Shown here one piece after another: positions 19,470 to 32,488 of a stretch of 64,000 bases of DNA (its first letter is position 1; every line of letters starts with the position of its first letter). The position numbers were made by a program, and so were the translations under genes. The notes under the pieces were generated by a model, which did not search any database, was not told where the DNA came from, and worked only from the letters and a program-made list of their open reading frames with translations. The DNA comes from Gari tellinella (lineage: Eukaryota; Mollusca; Bivalvia; Cardiida; Psammobiidae): NCBI GenBank assembly GCA_922989275.2, contig OV277864.1, forward strand, positions 44,081,550 to 44,145,549, given 5' to 3'.

Positions 19470-21000
19470 CTACATTTTATTACAATGCGCTTGCTTTGCA
19501 ACAACAGACTCACTTGGTTGGCCCCAATTAAGTTCACAATCTATCTTATAATCTTTTATTCAATTTGATGAGGAATATAATTAATTAACGGACCTAAATA
19601 CAATAAGCTATTGGATTGTTCTTGGTACATTACCTCCAATCATATCGTATTGATTAGATTGTGACAAACTGAAATTACCATAGAATTATAAAAATGGTGG
19701 ATGCAACGATTCATTTAGACCAATCGGAATTATTGATGTCATAGCCGTGAAGCACGTAATTTGTTTGACAAACAAATCTGTGAAGACCTTGAGAAAAGAC
19801 GACACATGGCAAAAACACTGAATTCTAAATGAGACAATCATTGAGGCAGGTGTGGTGCCTGTAAAACAGTTTCTGTTTTGTACAGTAGATAAGATATTAT
19901 TCTTTCCCGTTTAAACGCAACGCAACACAACCAAAATGCAATAAAATGGAATTCAAATGTATTAATAGTTTCATTAAAATTTGACGATGTTGACTGTTGT
20001 TGCAGACTTTAAATGTTTTGCATGGGAACTAATTGTTTTAACACATACGCTTTTATTAGGCAAGAATAATATCTTCTCCAGCAAAATGTTTGGGTAATTA
20101 GTTACTATTTTGAAGGTCAAATAACAATGCAAGTAAAACACGGCTTTCAAACCAGATGCTGTTGCTAGCTTGCTAGTATACAGATTTATTTTGAAAGGTG
20201 TATTATATATTGCACGTAGATATATATTTGCAAAGCAGGATAAATATGGTGCAAGTTTGGTTCAATTTTGGAAGTCATGTGATGTTACAAGAAGTAAATA
20301 TTGTTGAAATGAGGTTGAAAACAGAAGGAGAAGGCAGGTGTTGATGAACGTTTGAAAATAGGCTATACTGCAAATACTGTTTTTAAGGCAGTATATGCTA
20401 CAAAAGTCCTAGCGATAAAATTTGAAAGGCAAATGAAGTTGCAAGGACAGGCATAACTTAGAAACCAAATGATATTGCAAATATATTTGTAGGATAAGAG
20501 AAAACAAGACTTGTTGCATTGTGAAAAAGTATACAGATGTGTATCTTACCAAATCTTCATTTAAGGCCCCGCATCTGATCAGGGTTTACACTACATAACC
20601 AGTAAGATAATAAAAATAATTTAAATGTAGAATAGTATAAACAAAAACATGGTATCTAGTCAGACCAACCGCCGTGTCTCTGTCGTGTTGTTTGGTCTTA
20701 GTATATCGTACTTGTAGCATAAGTCAAGATTGTCATGGCACGGCCCATATCTACTGAAATAATGATGGTTTGGCATGGGTTACACACATATACAAGAAAA
20801 TCTTTCTCATGAAATGCAAAACGTGTTGAAATGAGATATTTATTTGAAAGTCATATCAAATTGCAAGCAATTACAAGTGCAAGTAAGGACAAATTGGATA
20901 CATTAATCACTTCCCTGCCATAACGTCATCAAATCAAAACAATTGTCGACTGCTTTTATTTCTCAAATTTAAATTTCGGTATTTTGACGTAAACTATTGA
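19470..21000. other. AT-rich spacer, no gene seen
   Basis: Nothing coding and no clear element ends. A short P1-like scrap (CCCGCATCTGATCAGGGTTT, about 20567-20586) is the only repeat trace. Confidence 0.45.
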
Positions 21001-21001
21001 A

Positions 21002-21066
21002 ATGAGTGTCAAAAAGTTTGGCTCTTGATCAGACGCCGCGTGATCAGGATTAAAACTGATGGCAAA
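21002..21066. repeat. degenerate P1 palindrome
   Basis: TGTCAAAAAGTTTGGCTCTT, GATCAGACGCCGCGTGATCA and CAAAC at the far side. The centre has been shortened by deletion. Confidence 0.5.
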
Positions 21067-21219
21067 CAAATCTTATACTAGGTGTAAGGCAACGTAGGTG
21101 TTAAACAATGTATTGTTCCGAACTACAGAAACATATGTTTACCTCATTGCGCATTGAAACTTCAAATGAGGAATTTATGTTTCCAATTAAGTGTAGCCCA
21201 TGTTTAGTATAGCCCATGT

Positions 21220-21340
21220 TCGACTATTTAGGAGTCCTCCATCCCTTGATCTGGGTTAACGGCTGTTTACATATTATAAGTGTTCACTTCATAGGTACAC
21301 TGTTGGTATACGCATCACCAGGGGTCAATGGATTAAATCT
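21220..21340. repeat. family C fragment
   Basis: TTAGGAGTCCTCCATCCCTTGATCTGGGTT ... ATAGGTACACTGTTGG ... CAGGGGTCAATGGATTAA resembles the right half of family C, with one palindrome arm. Confidence 0.4.
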
Positions 21341-21432
21341 CATTACTTACAGGACAATAAATAATAGAATTGATACAGCTGCCACCCTTCACCAAGCCAT
21401 ATTTCAAAGACACATTTTTATTTTTTTACTAA

Positions 21433-21537
21433 CCCTTAAACTGTATGGTGACGGGTCAAAACGGCCCAGATCCATAACGGCCCGGGTCAAAACGGCCCAG
21501 GTCAAAACGGCCCACTTTTGGGCCGTTTTGACCCGCA
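21433..21537. repeat. GGGTCAAAACGGCCC tandem/inverted cluster
   Basis: Four copies of the AAAACGGCCC-type unit in one orientation are followed by one inverted GGGCCGTTTTGACCC ending GCATTCGG. A related cluster is at 39213-39313. Probably piled-up transposon termini; no coding. Confidence 0.6.
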
Positions 21538-21555
21538 TTCGGATGTTAAATAATA

Positions 21556-22057
21556 TACAGTTATTAAACGGCCGAGGGCGGGCCGTCGTTGCTTATTGGC
21601 ACAAGTTAGCCATAATGGCACGAGTCCTGTAATTGGACTGCATCCGGTTATTGGCCCGCTCAGCAAGGGCGTATTGCATTGTCATCATAGCAAAATATGT
21701 TACTATTTATAGTAAGGTATACAATAAAAGCGATTATTTAACATCCGAATGCGGGTCAGAATTTATGAACGTGAAAACGTTAGCAACGTAACGTTCGGAA
21801 TGGCCAACGTTCGTTAAAGATGACGTCATTTGATTTCTATAACGGCCGCGCTTATGTAAACATTCAAACAATCTACGTATTCGTTAATTTTGAACCAGGT
21901 ATACAATAAACAAGTCATTTAACGACCGAGGGCGGGCCGTCGTTGCTTATTGGCACTCGTTAGCCACATTGGCACTCGGGCCAAGGCCCTCGTGCCATTA
22001 TAGCTAACTTGGGCCAATAAGCAACGACGGCCCGCCCTCGGCCGTTTAATAACTGTA
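21556..22057. mobile_element. TIR element with GGCCGAGGGCGGGCCGTCGT arms, TA-bounded, nested
   Basis: TA-CAGTTATTAAACGGCC at the left is mirrored by GGCCGTTTAATAACTG-TA at the right, with arms of about 60 bp. A second forward arm at about 21902-21965 shows that a smaller, near-complete palindromic copy (21902-22057) sits inside. CAGT termini and a TA target are Tc1/mariner-like. Confidence 0.7.
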
Positions 22058-22194
22058 TAATATTATTGGTAAAATTTTAGTTAATTGATAGAGAAAACGA
22101 TGTGTACAAAAATATAATGAGAGGGAATATAATATCTACTAGATAGATAGGTTTACGCATGAAAGTAAGAACTAAATCCCGGTGAGCTGCATAA

Positions 22195-22240
22195 TGAGGT
22201 GGCGTTTCATCTGGATCCAAACTGTTTGTAATGGTTATAA
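22195..22240. repeat. P1 half palindrome
   Basis: CATCTGGATCCAAACTGTTT without the opposite arm; a truncated element. Confidence 0.4.
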
Positions 22241-22289
22241 AAGTTCTGCAAATTACAGACTTGACCACAAAACTGTATTAGTTATCGGG

Positions 22290-23765
22290 TGGTTAAGGCA
22301 GGTTACAGGATACTTTAAAAGACGTTTTACATGTACATAAATATTGATCTACATATGTGTAAACTATCATATATTTTGTTTAACTTAAGCTGGATCAAAA
22401 CTGGTTGCAAATCCGGCTTTGTTTGGATGAAAGTCAAACGAGTAACTTTATATTGTATTAACATAAGGGTATTCATTTTAAAGCCAAATTTCAAAACAAG
22501 TAACAGAAACTTGAGAAATAAAAGCAGACATCAATTCTGCTTAAGCGTGCAAAGTGTGTCGCAAAAGTGTGCCGCTAGTGACAAGTGACTACTGCAATTG
22601 TTTGATTGCATTAAAGGTGTTATTCGTTGCTCTTGGATCAGCAAGTGACAGTTTGTTACATTAACACCTCGCTGCCTTACCTCAGGTACACTGGGAATTC
22701 GCCAACAGTTTTGATTCTCATTAGACCTGTGAATCAGGTTCTGATCAAGATCGAAAAAAAATGATTTCAAAACACTTAAAAGAAACTAAAGAAATTGAAG
22801 CAGATACTTGTTTAAAGCAGATGACATATTTGTAGTAAAAGGGGTTAACTTAACATATAGATCTTGTTTCCGACCATTATCCAAAGTATTTCTTTAAATT
22901 AACATGGAAAGTATCGTCGCATAGCAGACTATTTACAAAAATGCCATCTGCTTTTATTTTTCAAAGTTAGATTTTAAGTATATTGACCAAAGTAATGAGT
23001 ATCAAACACTTTGTGTTGTGATCAGAAACCGACATACGCAGCGTCTGATCAGTATCCTACCTGTTGGCAAATAACCCTTACAATTACTCACCTTCCTACT
23101 TTGCCGCATTTCTTTGGCTTAATTGTCATATAGGGAATTGTTTCTGTTTATAAGACCGAGAGTATCCCCCTGCCAAGAACTAAAAGGAATGTATGTCGGT
23201 GGTTTTGATCCGGCCATGCGCTGCTTTGCAACGAATTAGATTAGCTGAAATCATACCCCTGAAATCATTATCATTTAATCTCTTCATCCCTCATCATCCA
23301 TCGACGCTATATGGTATTTTTTTGTGGCACTGTGCACGTGTCACTTTTTCATTATTATTATATGAAGTAATTAGTATTAATACATGTAGGCTATATGCGA
23401 ATATGAATGGTCCTATGTATGAGAATCACGGATAACTAGTTGAAACATGTAATTTATGATAACTTATAGTATTATTATTTTATTTTATTATGTTATTTTC
23501 AATAATCATATAATAATCATAATACAGTATAATAATACAGAACAGAACAGAACAGAAAAATCATTTTATTTGACTTGTACACAAGATACATCGTCATACA
23601 ACTTACATACAAACTGTTACGTGAATCAATAGGTTTATCCAAACCTATACCAACATACATGATATACATAATTATTTTTTGTTCGTTGTCTCTGCTGGGA
23701 GAGTACAAACTTATAATCATACTATGGATTTAATAACGTTCATTAAGTTCTTAAACAAAGATTTC
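22290..23765. other. spacer with one degenerate P1 palindrome (about 22998-23062)
   Basis: GTATCAAACACTTTGTGTTG, GATCAGAAACC, GCGTCTGATCAGTATCC and TGTTGGCAAA form an eroded P1 unit. Otherwise no gene. The AT-rich stretch near 23450-23540 precedes the LINE-A tail. Confidence 0.45.
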
Positions 23766-26700
23766 TGGGTCCATGCTTATAAAGCGTTCGAACCCGGTCC
23801 GAGATCGCTCGCCAGCCCCTAATCGGTCAGATTTGAGCATATGCTCAAATCTGACTAACCAAAAGCTCGTGAACGATCCCAAACCAGGGTCAAACGCCCC
23901 ATAAGCATAGGGTCTGGTATTTTAGAAGGAAAGTATAAATTACTCTTGTACAATATTTACATGTCTGCTTCTTAAAGCAAATGCTTCTTTAGTAAACAAA
24001 GCTAAATTATTTAATATTTTCTTATCATGACTAAGAAATAATTGGGCATAATTTAAACATTGATGGCCTTGAAATATAGATTTTATCTAAATATTTGTGT
24101 CTTATCTCGTTATATATTGGACAAACACAAATGAAATGATAAATATCTTCTATGTCTGAAAGGTCGCAAAAAGTACAAACTCTCTCGTTTCTGGGAATTC
24201 TATTAACGCCATAACGCCCGGTCTGTATTCTAAGAGAATGAGACGATAGCCTTAACTTTGTTATATACAGTCTTAGGTCGTGGGGTACAACATCTAGATA
24301 TAGTTCATATGAAAAACTGGGTTTAAAGTGTTTATACTCTTCTAAAATGGGACTGTTTTGTATTGACTCATACCATTCCTGGACAAAACAATCAACTACA
24401 CGTTGTTTGAATAAGGCCGGGAATGATTTAACAGCGGCTTGATTCAAATTATTAAAAACATCTGAAAAACCATAAATATCAAGCAAATGTTTAACCTGCC
24501 AAACCCAATTTTTCTTACCCTGTTCAAAGTCTCCCACAGCCAAGTTATACAATCTATTTAGAATTATATTGTCTGTTTGGGTTAACTTGCACCAATATTT
24601 AATTATATTATAAAAACGGGTAATAAAAATAGGATAGCGACAGAGTTCCCCATATACACCCATGGTGCTTGAATTTTTTGGAATCCTCAAAATGCGTTTG
24701 CAAAACTTAAGATGAACCCTCTCAATATCTTTTGATTTAGTAAAACCCCAAATTTCGGAAGAGTAATTCAAAATGGAACCCACAAACGAGTCAAATAATT
24801 GGCAAAGCGTTTTTGGCTTTAATGGCACTTTATTACAATTTACTAATAAGGTATACAGTGCCTTTAAAGCTTTACCAATAACGAACTCATTGTTAGCACC
24901 GAAGTTGCCATTGTACTTGAAGACAGTTCCAAGATAGTTGAATGTTTCTACATTTTCAATAGGCGAACCATTGTAAGTCCATTTTTCATCTTCACGCAAA
25001 GCAATTCGTTTTCTAAATACCATGACTTTTGTTTTTGCATTATTTACTTCAAGGCCCCATTGTTGACAATATGTATATAACAAATCCAGATTTTCTTGTA
25101 AGGCTGTGGGAGACTCCCCAAACAGGACCATATCGTCTGCAAACAATAACAATATAAGTACGATATCGTCTATCAATAAACCAGAAGTTGGTTTTTCTTG
25201 TAAAAATAACTCTAAATCTTCTAAAAATAACGAGACTAAGATTGGCGAAATTACCTCCCCTTGTCTTAATCCAACTGAATAAAAGAAATAATCTGAATAG
25301 CTGTTACAGTGCTTTACGCACGATTTAACATCATCATACATGTTTTTAATAATACGCAATACTTTGCCTTGAATACCTGATTTAAACAATTTAAGCCATA
25401 GAGCATTTCTATAGATACTATCAAAGCATTTTTTCAGGTCAATAAAAGCAACATATAACCTTCGATTATTGTTAAGATAATTTTGCACAACTGTATTCAA
25501 TGCAAAAGTAGCGTCCACTGTAGACTTCCCTTTCCTAAAACCAAACTGAGCATCTGATAAAGAATTAAATTTATCACAATAAGCTACAATTCTCTGATTT
25601 AGAATAGTAGTGAATAACTTAGACATACAGCTAAGAAGCGTGATTCCCCGATAATTATTACAGTCATTTTTATCTCCCTTTTTATACAAAGGAATCACTA
25701 TACATTATCTCCACTGATCAGGGAAACAACCAGAATCTAATATAGCATTGAATATGTCACATATATAAGGAGATAAAATATCTATCCCTTCAATAAAGTA
25801 TTCATTCAAAAGACAATCCTTTCCATAAGCTTTATTAGATTTTAGTTTTTTCACTGCCTGCAAAAGTTCGTCATGCGTTACCGGATAATCAAGTTCCTCG
25901 TCAAATTGAACAGAATTAAAATCAAAACTAGAAGAAAAGTTTTCAGCTTCAGAATTTTTACATTGATAAATGTCGTTCTCTAAGTTAAAAATATTGATAA
26001 AAATCATTAATCGAAATAGACGAGTCCGCTTTTGTATTCTTTTTTCTAAACTGTTTCCAAAATGCCTTCGGCTTACAATATTTTAACCTTTCTAATTGTT
26101 CGATTTGCTTTAACTTATAATTTCTTTTCTTTTTCTTTACTAGACGCTTATAACGTGTTTTACATTCACACATATATTTTCTACATGTATCACTTTTATA
26201 CTGATTAAAAACTCTCAGTGCCTCCAAATAGCATTGTTTGGCGTATCGACACCCATTATCAAACCACTCTGCGTCGTTTAACAAAGACGTGTCGGTAAAC
26301 GAACACTGTTCCGCATGAAAAGAGCTATGGGCAAATAACGGGTCAGCGGTGTCCTTTAAAATGTTGGAAAACTCAACAACTGTTTCATTTATCGAGCCTG
26401 AATCATATGAGTTCAAGTTTGATATCAAGTCATTTAAAATAGGTAACGTTGATATCAGACCAGATCTAAAAGCAGATTTAAGGTTGCCATTCCACCTATA
26501 CCGTGTTTCACAATGTTCGTTTACTACGTCGGCTTTGTAATTACAATTAAGGGAAAAACGGACAGGTGTATGGTCACTCCACTCTGTCAATGGATCTACC
26601 TGAAAGCTCGATATGCACGAGAAGTTACATTCTTGTGATAGTAAATAATCTACTACTGAGGCCCCGTTATGGGATACATATGTAAAGGATCCAATACCGT

Positions 26701-27353
26701 AGTCATGGCCCAATCTACCATTAACAACTCTCATCTTTGTCGATTTACAGAGATCAAGTAACTTTGTGCCAAAGTTGTTGCACTTTTTATCAAGAGAGGC
26801 CCGACTACAGTATTCATCCGGAACATAGTCAGAATGATCAATATAATTAACATTTTTGTCATAAATAATAAAATCATGTTTTATACCTGATCTACTGTTA
26901 AAGTCACCACAAATAAACACAGACCCTAAATCATTGAACATATCAATATCATTTTCTAATAATTCAAAAAAGTCGACATTCACAAAATCATAAGCAGGTG
27001 ACTCTTCACCCCAAAGATATATACCACACAAATAAACATCAGATTCCATTTTAAAAAATACATGATCAAGTTTTATCCAAATAACGGTATTATGGTGAGT
27101 TTTTATAATCTCTATACCTTCTTTAAGTGATTCTCTATAGTACAATGCTACCCCGCCACTATGCCGTTTTGCATGTCTGTGTTGAAAGGGTCTATAAAAG
27201 TTATGACATATGTAACCAGAAAGTTCAATATTACTATCACTAGCAGTCCAAGATTCATACAGAAACACAATATCATTTTTTAACACACAGTCAACAAACT
27301 CACTACTTTCCATCTTAGTCTTAGAAAGTCCATTTACGTTCCATGACAAAATG
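23541..27353 (-). mobile_element. LINE-A, APE-type non-LTR retrotransposon, 5'-truncated
   Basis: The minus-strand element runs from the ORF2 start region (27353) to a (CTGTT)n-like tail at about 23541-23560. Domain order is endonuclease, reverse transcriptase, C-terminal Cys/His motif. The stretch 26425-27353 appears identical to LINE-B 37044-37973. The first nine shared bases (AACATTTTG) mark its 5' truncation; the preceding sequence differs from LINE-B. Confidence 0.85.
23772..23909. mobile_element. 138 bp palindromic element with 5 bp TSD, inside LINE-A 3' region
   Basis: It is a long hairpin: CATGCTTATAAAGCG at the left, CGCCCCATAAGCATA at the right, and a perfect inner palindrome GTCAGATTTGAGCAT + complement (23826-23855). 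GGGTC flanks both sides (23767-23771 and 23910-23914). It lies in the 3' untranslated part of LINE-A, so it inserted after it. Class unknown. Confidence 0.7.
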
Positions 27354-27391
27354 TTTTTTTTTGTAATGAATTTTATTTCATCATTTTTCAT
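24031..27391 (-). pseudogene. LINE-A ORF2 (endonuclease + reverse transcriptase), broken
   Basis: The first open segment (27391-25985) holds the APE endonuclease: SWNVNGL, LYESW, GDFNSR and SDHTP carry the expected Asn, Glu, Asp/Asn and Asp-His catalytic residues. The RT segment (25698-24031) has NYRGITLLS, AQFGFRKGKST, DLKKCFDS, RQGE and the FADD active site. The C-terminus has a CTFC...HFICVC zinc-knuckle-like motif. Breaks: a one-base indel near 26000, a TAA stop at about 25706 in the segment preceding IPLYKKGDKN, and a one-base loss near 24045. The ATG at 27391 belongs to flanking sequence, not to the family's ORF2. Not functional as it stands. Confidence 0.85.
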
Positions 27392-27455
27392 GCTACAATT
27401 TCATATTACATAACATACATTTATACACATGAGATGAACATTTTAATTGTTTTTG

Positions 27456-27476
27456 AGAGAGAGAGAGAGAGAAAAG
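27456..27476. repeat. (GA)n microsatellite
   Basis: About nine GA units followed by AAAAGAGGG. It lies between the two LINE copies. Confidence 0.8.
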
Positions 27477-27479
27477 AGG

Positions 27480-30400
27480 GATAGTGAGAGGAGTAAGGAA
27501 ATTTGTTTGCGAAGGAGTTGAAATTTGACTCTAATTTTGGACTACAGTACCAGTCTAAATCTTTTTAATATAATATTTTCTAAGGAAAAAAATATATATA
27601 CATGTATAAATGTTTTTATGTCTGTTCTAGGAATGGTCTCAATTTTAAATTGTGTATTTCTAGTTTATCTCTGTTTTGTGCTATTTGTTTTTCAATATTT
27701 ATTTTTCGTGTTAGGGTATTTTTGAAATATTTGAAAGTCGGTATTTCTTTATTGTTTTTTGTTTGGAATATGTATTGTTTTGCTGCTATAAGTATATAAT
27801 TCTTTGCATGGTCAGTCATATTGTTTCTGTTGCTTATTATTCCTAATGTGATTGTTTGGTAATTTATATTTATGCTCATGTTCATATTTTCTAACCAATT
27901 AGATAAGTTATTCCAAAAGTGTTGTACATGCTTGCACTCCCAGAATAGGTGTTTTATTGTTTCTACCTGCATATTACATAGATCACATATATTGCTTTGT
28001 TTGATATTATATTTCATCAGTGATGTGTTTGTTGGAATAATTCTATTTATAAATTTGTACTGGAAGCTTCTGAGAGATGTGTCAATTGTAGCGGTATATA
28101 TGTTTTTGTAGGTATTTATCCAATTTATTTCAGTATTGTCTAAGTCCTGTTCCCACTTTTCTTGTGGTTTTGGCTTGTCAAATTTCAGCTTTCTTAACTG
28201 AATATTGTATAAGAATTTATTTGTTTGTTTAGCTTTTTGCAGCTTTTGCAGTAAGGTTTCATTTGGTTGTATTGCATCATTTATATTTTCTAGTTTTAAT
28301 TTATCTCTCCATTGTTTTGGTATACAGGACTTAAGTTGGTTATAAAAGAAAATCTCATTTTCAGCTAGATTGTATAGGTCCTTTAGGGTTTCAAACTTAT
28401 AAAATTCATTTGTTCTGTAGTCGTATATGTCACTAATGTGTTTAATTCCTTTTTCGAACCATTGCTTTCTAAATATAGTTTTGTTTTGAATTAATATGTT
28501 TTTGTTGTTCCATAAAATTCTATTGCTTATTTTCGTACTGTTTGTGTCATCATTTATTTGTGTCCATGCAATCATGATTTCTTTTAAGAAAGTATTTTGT
28601 TTGAACATTTCTGAAATGATAGTTTTATTTAGTTCACCTTCGAAAATAAGTTTTCCGCCATATTTGTTTAAACATTTTACATATTTCTGTTTCCAACGTC
28701 CATTGTTTTTTTCTTCTATAATTCTTTTTACCCAACTACATTTTAGTGCGTTGGTGAAAAGGTTTAGATCTATCATTTTCAAACCTCCCATCAAAGGATC
28801 TTGTCTGATGGTTTGCCGGCTTATTTTGTCGGGTTTCGAGTCCCAAAGAAAATCATACATTGTTTTCGTTAGTTTCTTTAATGTTTCTGCTGCGGGGTTT
28901 TGAAGAGTACTAAGGAGATATATGAGTTTTGGGAGTGCAAACGTTTTTATGACTGTGATTTTTCCAAAGAGTGTTAATTTTCTATGTTTCCAACGGTTTA
29001 ATGTTAAATCAAATTCTTGAATTTTCTTTGCAAAATTTTCTGTTATCATCTTTGATTTATCTGTGTGAAAAATTATGCCAAGTGCTTTTGTCTTTTCCGA
29101 TGTCCAAGTAAATTTTCTGTTTTGAAAGTATTCTGTGTTTGTGCGTCTTGTAGAGCCTATTCGTAACGAGTAGCATTTAGTAGAATTCAATCTTAGACCA
29201 GAGATATAGCTAAAATTGTCCAGCGTGTGTATAATGTTTTCAAAAGACTTTTTTTGAACCATCAGTTATAAAAGTTGCATCGTCCGCAAACATGGTTCTT
29301 TTTAATTCTTCACCTGCTATTACTTGACCTTTAATGTTTTTGTTGCTTTCTATTTCGTTCGATAGAAGTTCAATGCATATAATAAATAGATACGGGGATA
29401 GAGGACACCCTTGTCTTACCCCTCGTTCTACTCTGAAAAACTCTGTGATGTGTCCATTATTTAGAATTGCATTCTTTGAGTCCGTATAGAATGTCTCAAT
29501 CCATCTGATGAGTTCATTTCCAAAATTAAAATGCCTTAGGCATTTCATCATAAATTTATGGTCTAGGCTATCGAATGCTTTCTCAAAATCTGCAAAAAAC
29601 ATTATTCCAGGTAAGTCAAGATCATCTGTGTTATCTAAGATATCGCTTATTATTCTTATATTTTCACCTATATATCTTCCTTTTATAAAACCTGTTTGAG
29701 AATTGTCAATTAAATTTTCCAAGATTTTCTTTATTCTGTTAGCTATGGATTTTGTTGCTATTTTATAGTCTATGTTTAATAGACAGATGGGTCGCCAGTT
29801 TGCCAAATGAGACAAATCTTTATCGGGTTTGGGGAGGAGTGTTATAAGACCTTGTTTTTGGAGATCTGTTAAATTCTTATTTTTAAAGGAGTAATTAATT
29901 GACTTTACGTAGTATGATTTTATGTCTCTCCAAAATATTTTGTAAAATTCTGCAGATATACCGTCTGATCCTGGGCTTTTTGAGTTTTTCATTTGTTTAA
30001 GAGCATTTGCGCATTCGTATTCGGTTAAAAGTCCTTCACATATGTTTTTGTCGTTTTCGCTCAGCTTTTTCATGTCTTCTTTGAAAAAGTCTATCGATGA
30101 TGTGTCTGTTTCTTTTTGTTTGTAGAGAGTAGAGTAAAATTTTGTTTGTGCCGCTCTTATTTCTGGTTGGCTTGTGATTGAATTTCCATTTACTGTTAGG
30201 TGTGTTATAATTTTAGATTCAGCTCTTTTTTTCTCTAAACTAGCAAAGTATTTTGAGTTTTTTTCATTAAATTCTATCTCGGTGGCTTTTGCTCGAATTA
30301 TAATTCCTTTTAGTTTATTTTCTATTATCTTATCTAATTCTAATTTTAATTGTTTTAATCTAAGCTTTTGTATTTCCAGTTCTATGTTGTTCCTTGTATT

Positions 30401-31381
30401 CGCAATTACATTTTCAGCATTTGATATTTCATTTTTTAGTTTGTTTTCTTGTTCTGTTTCTTTTTTCTTTTTTGCACTTGTATATTTTATAGTTTCGTTT
30501 CTGATTGTCCCTTTGATAAGTTCCCATAGGGTGTTAGGATTCGCTTCTTTATTTATGTTTGCTATATCATCTATGCTTTTTTTGATCTGGTTTTGGTAAT
30601 CTGTTTCTAATAGAATGCTATTATTTAGTTTAAAGATTCCCGGTCCTCTATCGACTTTTGTCAGATCTATCGATATATTTATAAGTGAATGGTCAGTGTT
30701 GTAGCCATGCTTTATTTCTGCTTTTTTAACGCAGTTTAAGAAAGTGTCTGATATTAAAAAATAGTCTAAACGACAAAAGATGGTTGGTCTGTTGTTGGAA
30801 TGCCATGTATATTGTTTTTTATTTGGATGCATTTGGCGCCATATATCTATGAGAGAATTTGTTTGAGTGAGTGTATTTATTTTTTGACGTATTTTTGGGT
30901 GCGTGTGTTTGTTACCATTTTTCTTATCTATGCTTTCATTTATGACCGTATTGAAATCTCCTCCTATTATAAAAGTTTTTTCATTATTGTTGTTCATATA
31001 GTTTTCAAGATTTTCAAAAATTAAAGTGTCGTCTGAGTTTGGTCCATAGATATTTATGAGTGTAATTATTTTGTCGTTAATTTCTATTTCTAAAGATTGT
31101 AACCTACCTGGTATCAACTCTTGGTAATTTATAATGTTATAATTCAGGTTATTGTTTATTAGTATAGCTACGCCTTTACTTTGGGTGCTAATTCCACTAA
31201 AATATGCTTTTGATCCCCACTGCTTTTCCCAAATGTCTTTAGTTTCTGTTGAACTATGTGTTTCTTGTAAGAAAATAATTGATATTGCTTGATCTTTGAT
31301 CCATGTAAATATTTTTTCACGTTTTTCCTTGTTAGCCAATCCGCGAACATTTAGAGAGCTTATATGTATATGTGTTGTCAT
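27480..31381 (-). mobile_element. LINE-D, L1/Tx1-like non-LTR retrotransposon
   Basis: A minus-strand ORF2 of about 1,260 codons is nearly complete. The order is APE endonuclease, RT, then a long C-terminal region ending with a CDLCN...HLFWEC motif. Its motifs (LNVRGL, FLQETHS, WRPICLLN, FADFEKAFDS, MFADDA) differ from LINE-A/B/C and match the L1/Tx1 clade. No ORF1 is visible to the right of 31381, so it is either 5'-truncated there or ORF1 has been lost. Confidence 0.8.
27616..31381 (-). pseudogene. LINE-D ORF2, one frameshift in an A7 run
   Basis: The first segment (31381-29240) encodes the endonuclease and most of RT through MFADDATFITDGS. The second (29262-27616) continues the RT thumb and C-terminal region. 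The break is a run of seven A on the coding strand (about 29249-29256): one A fewer would join the frames. Because it lies in a homopolymer it may be a sequencing error, and the element could in fact be intact. The programmed -1 slippery logic does not give the correct frame here. Confidence 0.8.
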
Positions 31382-31384
31382 TGT

Positions 31385-32485
31385 GATTATGGTGGTTTAA
31401 GGTAAGTTGATTGCTTTATTGCTGGTTTTTGTAGTGCGTTTGTATTTTTAAAGTTGGAAGGAAAGGTGGATAGTATATAGAAGTACAATACTGAAAAGGA
31501 TGTATCGTACAGTCCAATTGAATACATTGTCTGTTTCTAAATGCATATATAAAGGCAAGCGCCTTTTCGAAAATATTTCTATCGATAATACCCGGTTTTT
31601 ACAAACGGATATACAACAAACCAAACAAGTAAAAGAAACAAAAGAAAAACCTTTGTCTCAGCAGGCCCGCCAACCCCCACCCGCAAACATTGGAAACTTA
31701 GGCCGGAATAAATTCATAATTTTGTTGTATACTATATATAGTTTTCCAATGTTTCGAGGGTGAAGATGGTTTGCCCATTGCGACACGGGTTCCTACATTA
31801 TATACAGCTATAATACCTGAATATGTACAATATGGAATGTCTTGTAGGACATCATTTTATCAAACGTCCCAGCTAGAGCTGTGTTTTGTTTTGTTCTATA
31901 CATGTATTGTCTTTTTAAAAAAACAAAACAAAAACGCCACAGTTTATGGGATAAAATGCAAGCGCACGATCTTTGAAAACAGTGTACACCTCGGTCGGTG
32001 GACTCCTATAGGAGTCCCTCGATCGGAGTCTGCACTGTATACTGATATTGTGTTTAATTTTTGGTATATAATATTTATATGCAGTTGTACAAAGGTCTTG
32101 ACATTTTGTAAATTGAGTTGGCAATTGTTGCCTTATTACACTATGTTGTCCCCTTATGGTTAAAAACCGAAACATTTATAAGGGGATAACTTGTTTTTGT
32201 TGTTTTTTCTTTTAGAAATAGATTTCCTGTATTTTTTCCACCTATCCTTTTTTCCTAGCCCTTTTTTCGAAAAGAAACGAAAAGGGATAGACAAGGATGG
32301 CTTGTTTTTGTTATGTTGTCTGCAGTTTTGTAAGACCTGTACCCCTGCATATATACAACCAACTATGATGAATAAACACATATAATATTTTCTTGTCGTG
32401 GTGCCGTTTAACGCATCACTATAGTATTGCAGACCGTTCCCTTTGGGCCCTTGCAATTATATCTTGTCCTCTACAATAGCCGCCA
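31385..32485. other. spacer with a family C-like palindrome
   Basis: An imperfect P1-type palindrome at about 31975-32042 has ACAGTGTACACCTCGGTCGG and GACTCCTATAGGAGTCCC at its centre. The rest shows A/T-rich and pyrimidine-rich stretches and no gene. Confidence 0.45.
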
Positions 32486-32488
32486 TTG

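Noticed and set aside
30174..30599. 141-codon hydrophobic plus-strand frame
   Set aside because: Antisense of LINE-D ORF2. The hydrophobicity comes from complementing Lys/Asn/Glu codons.
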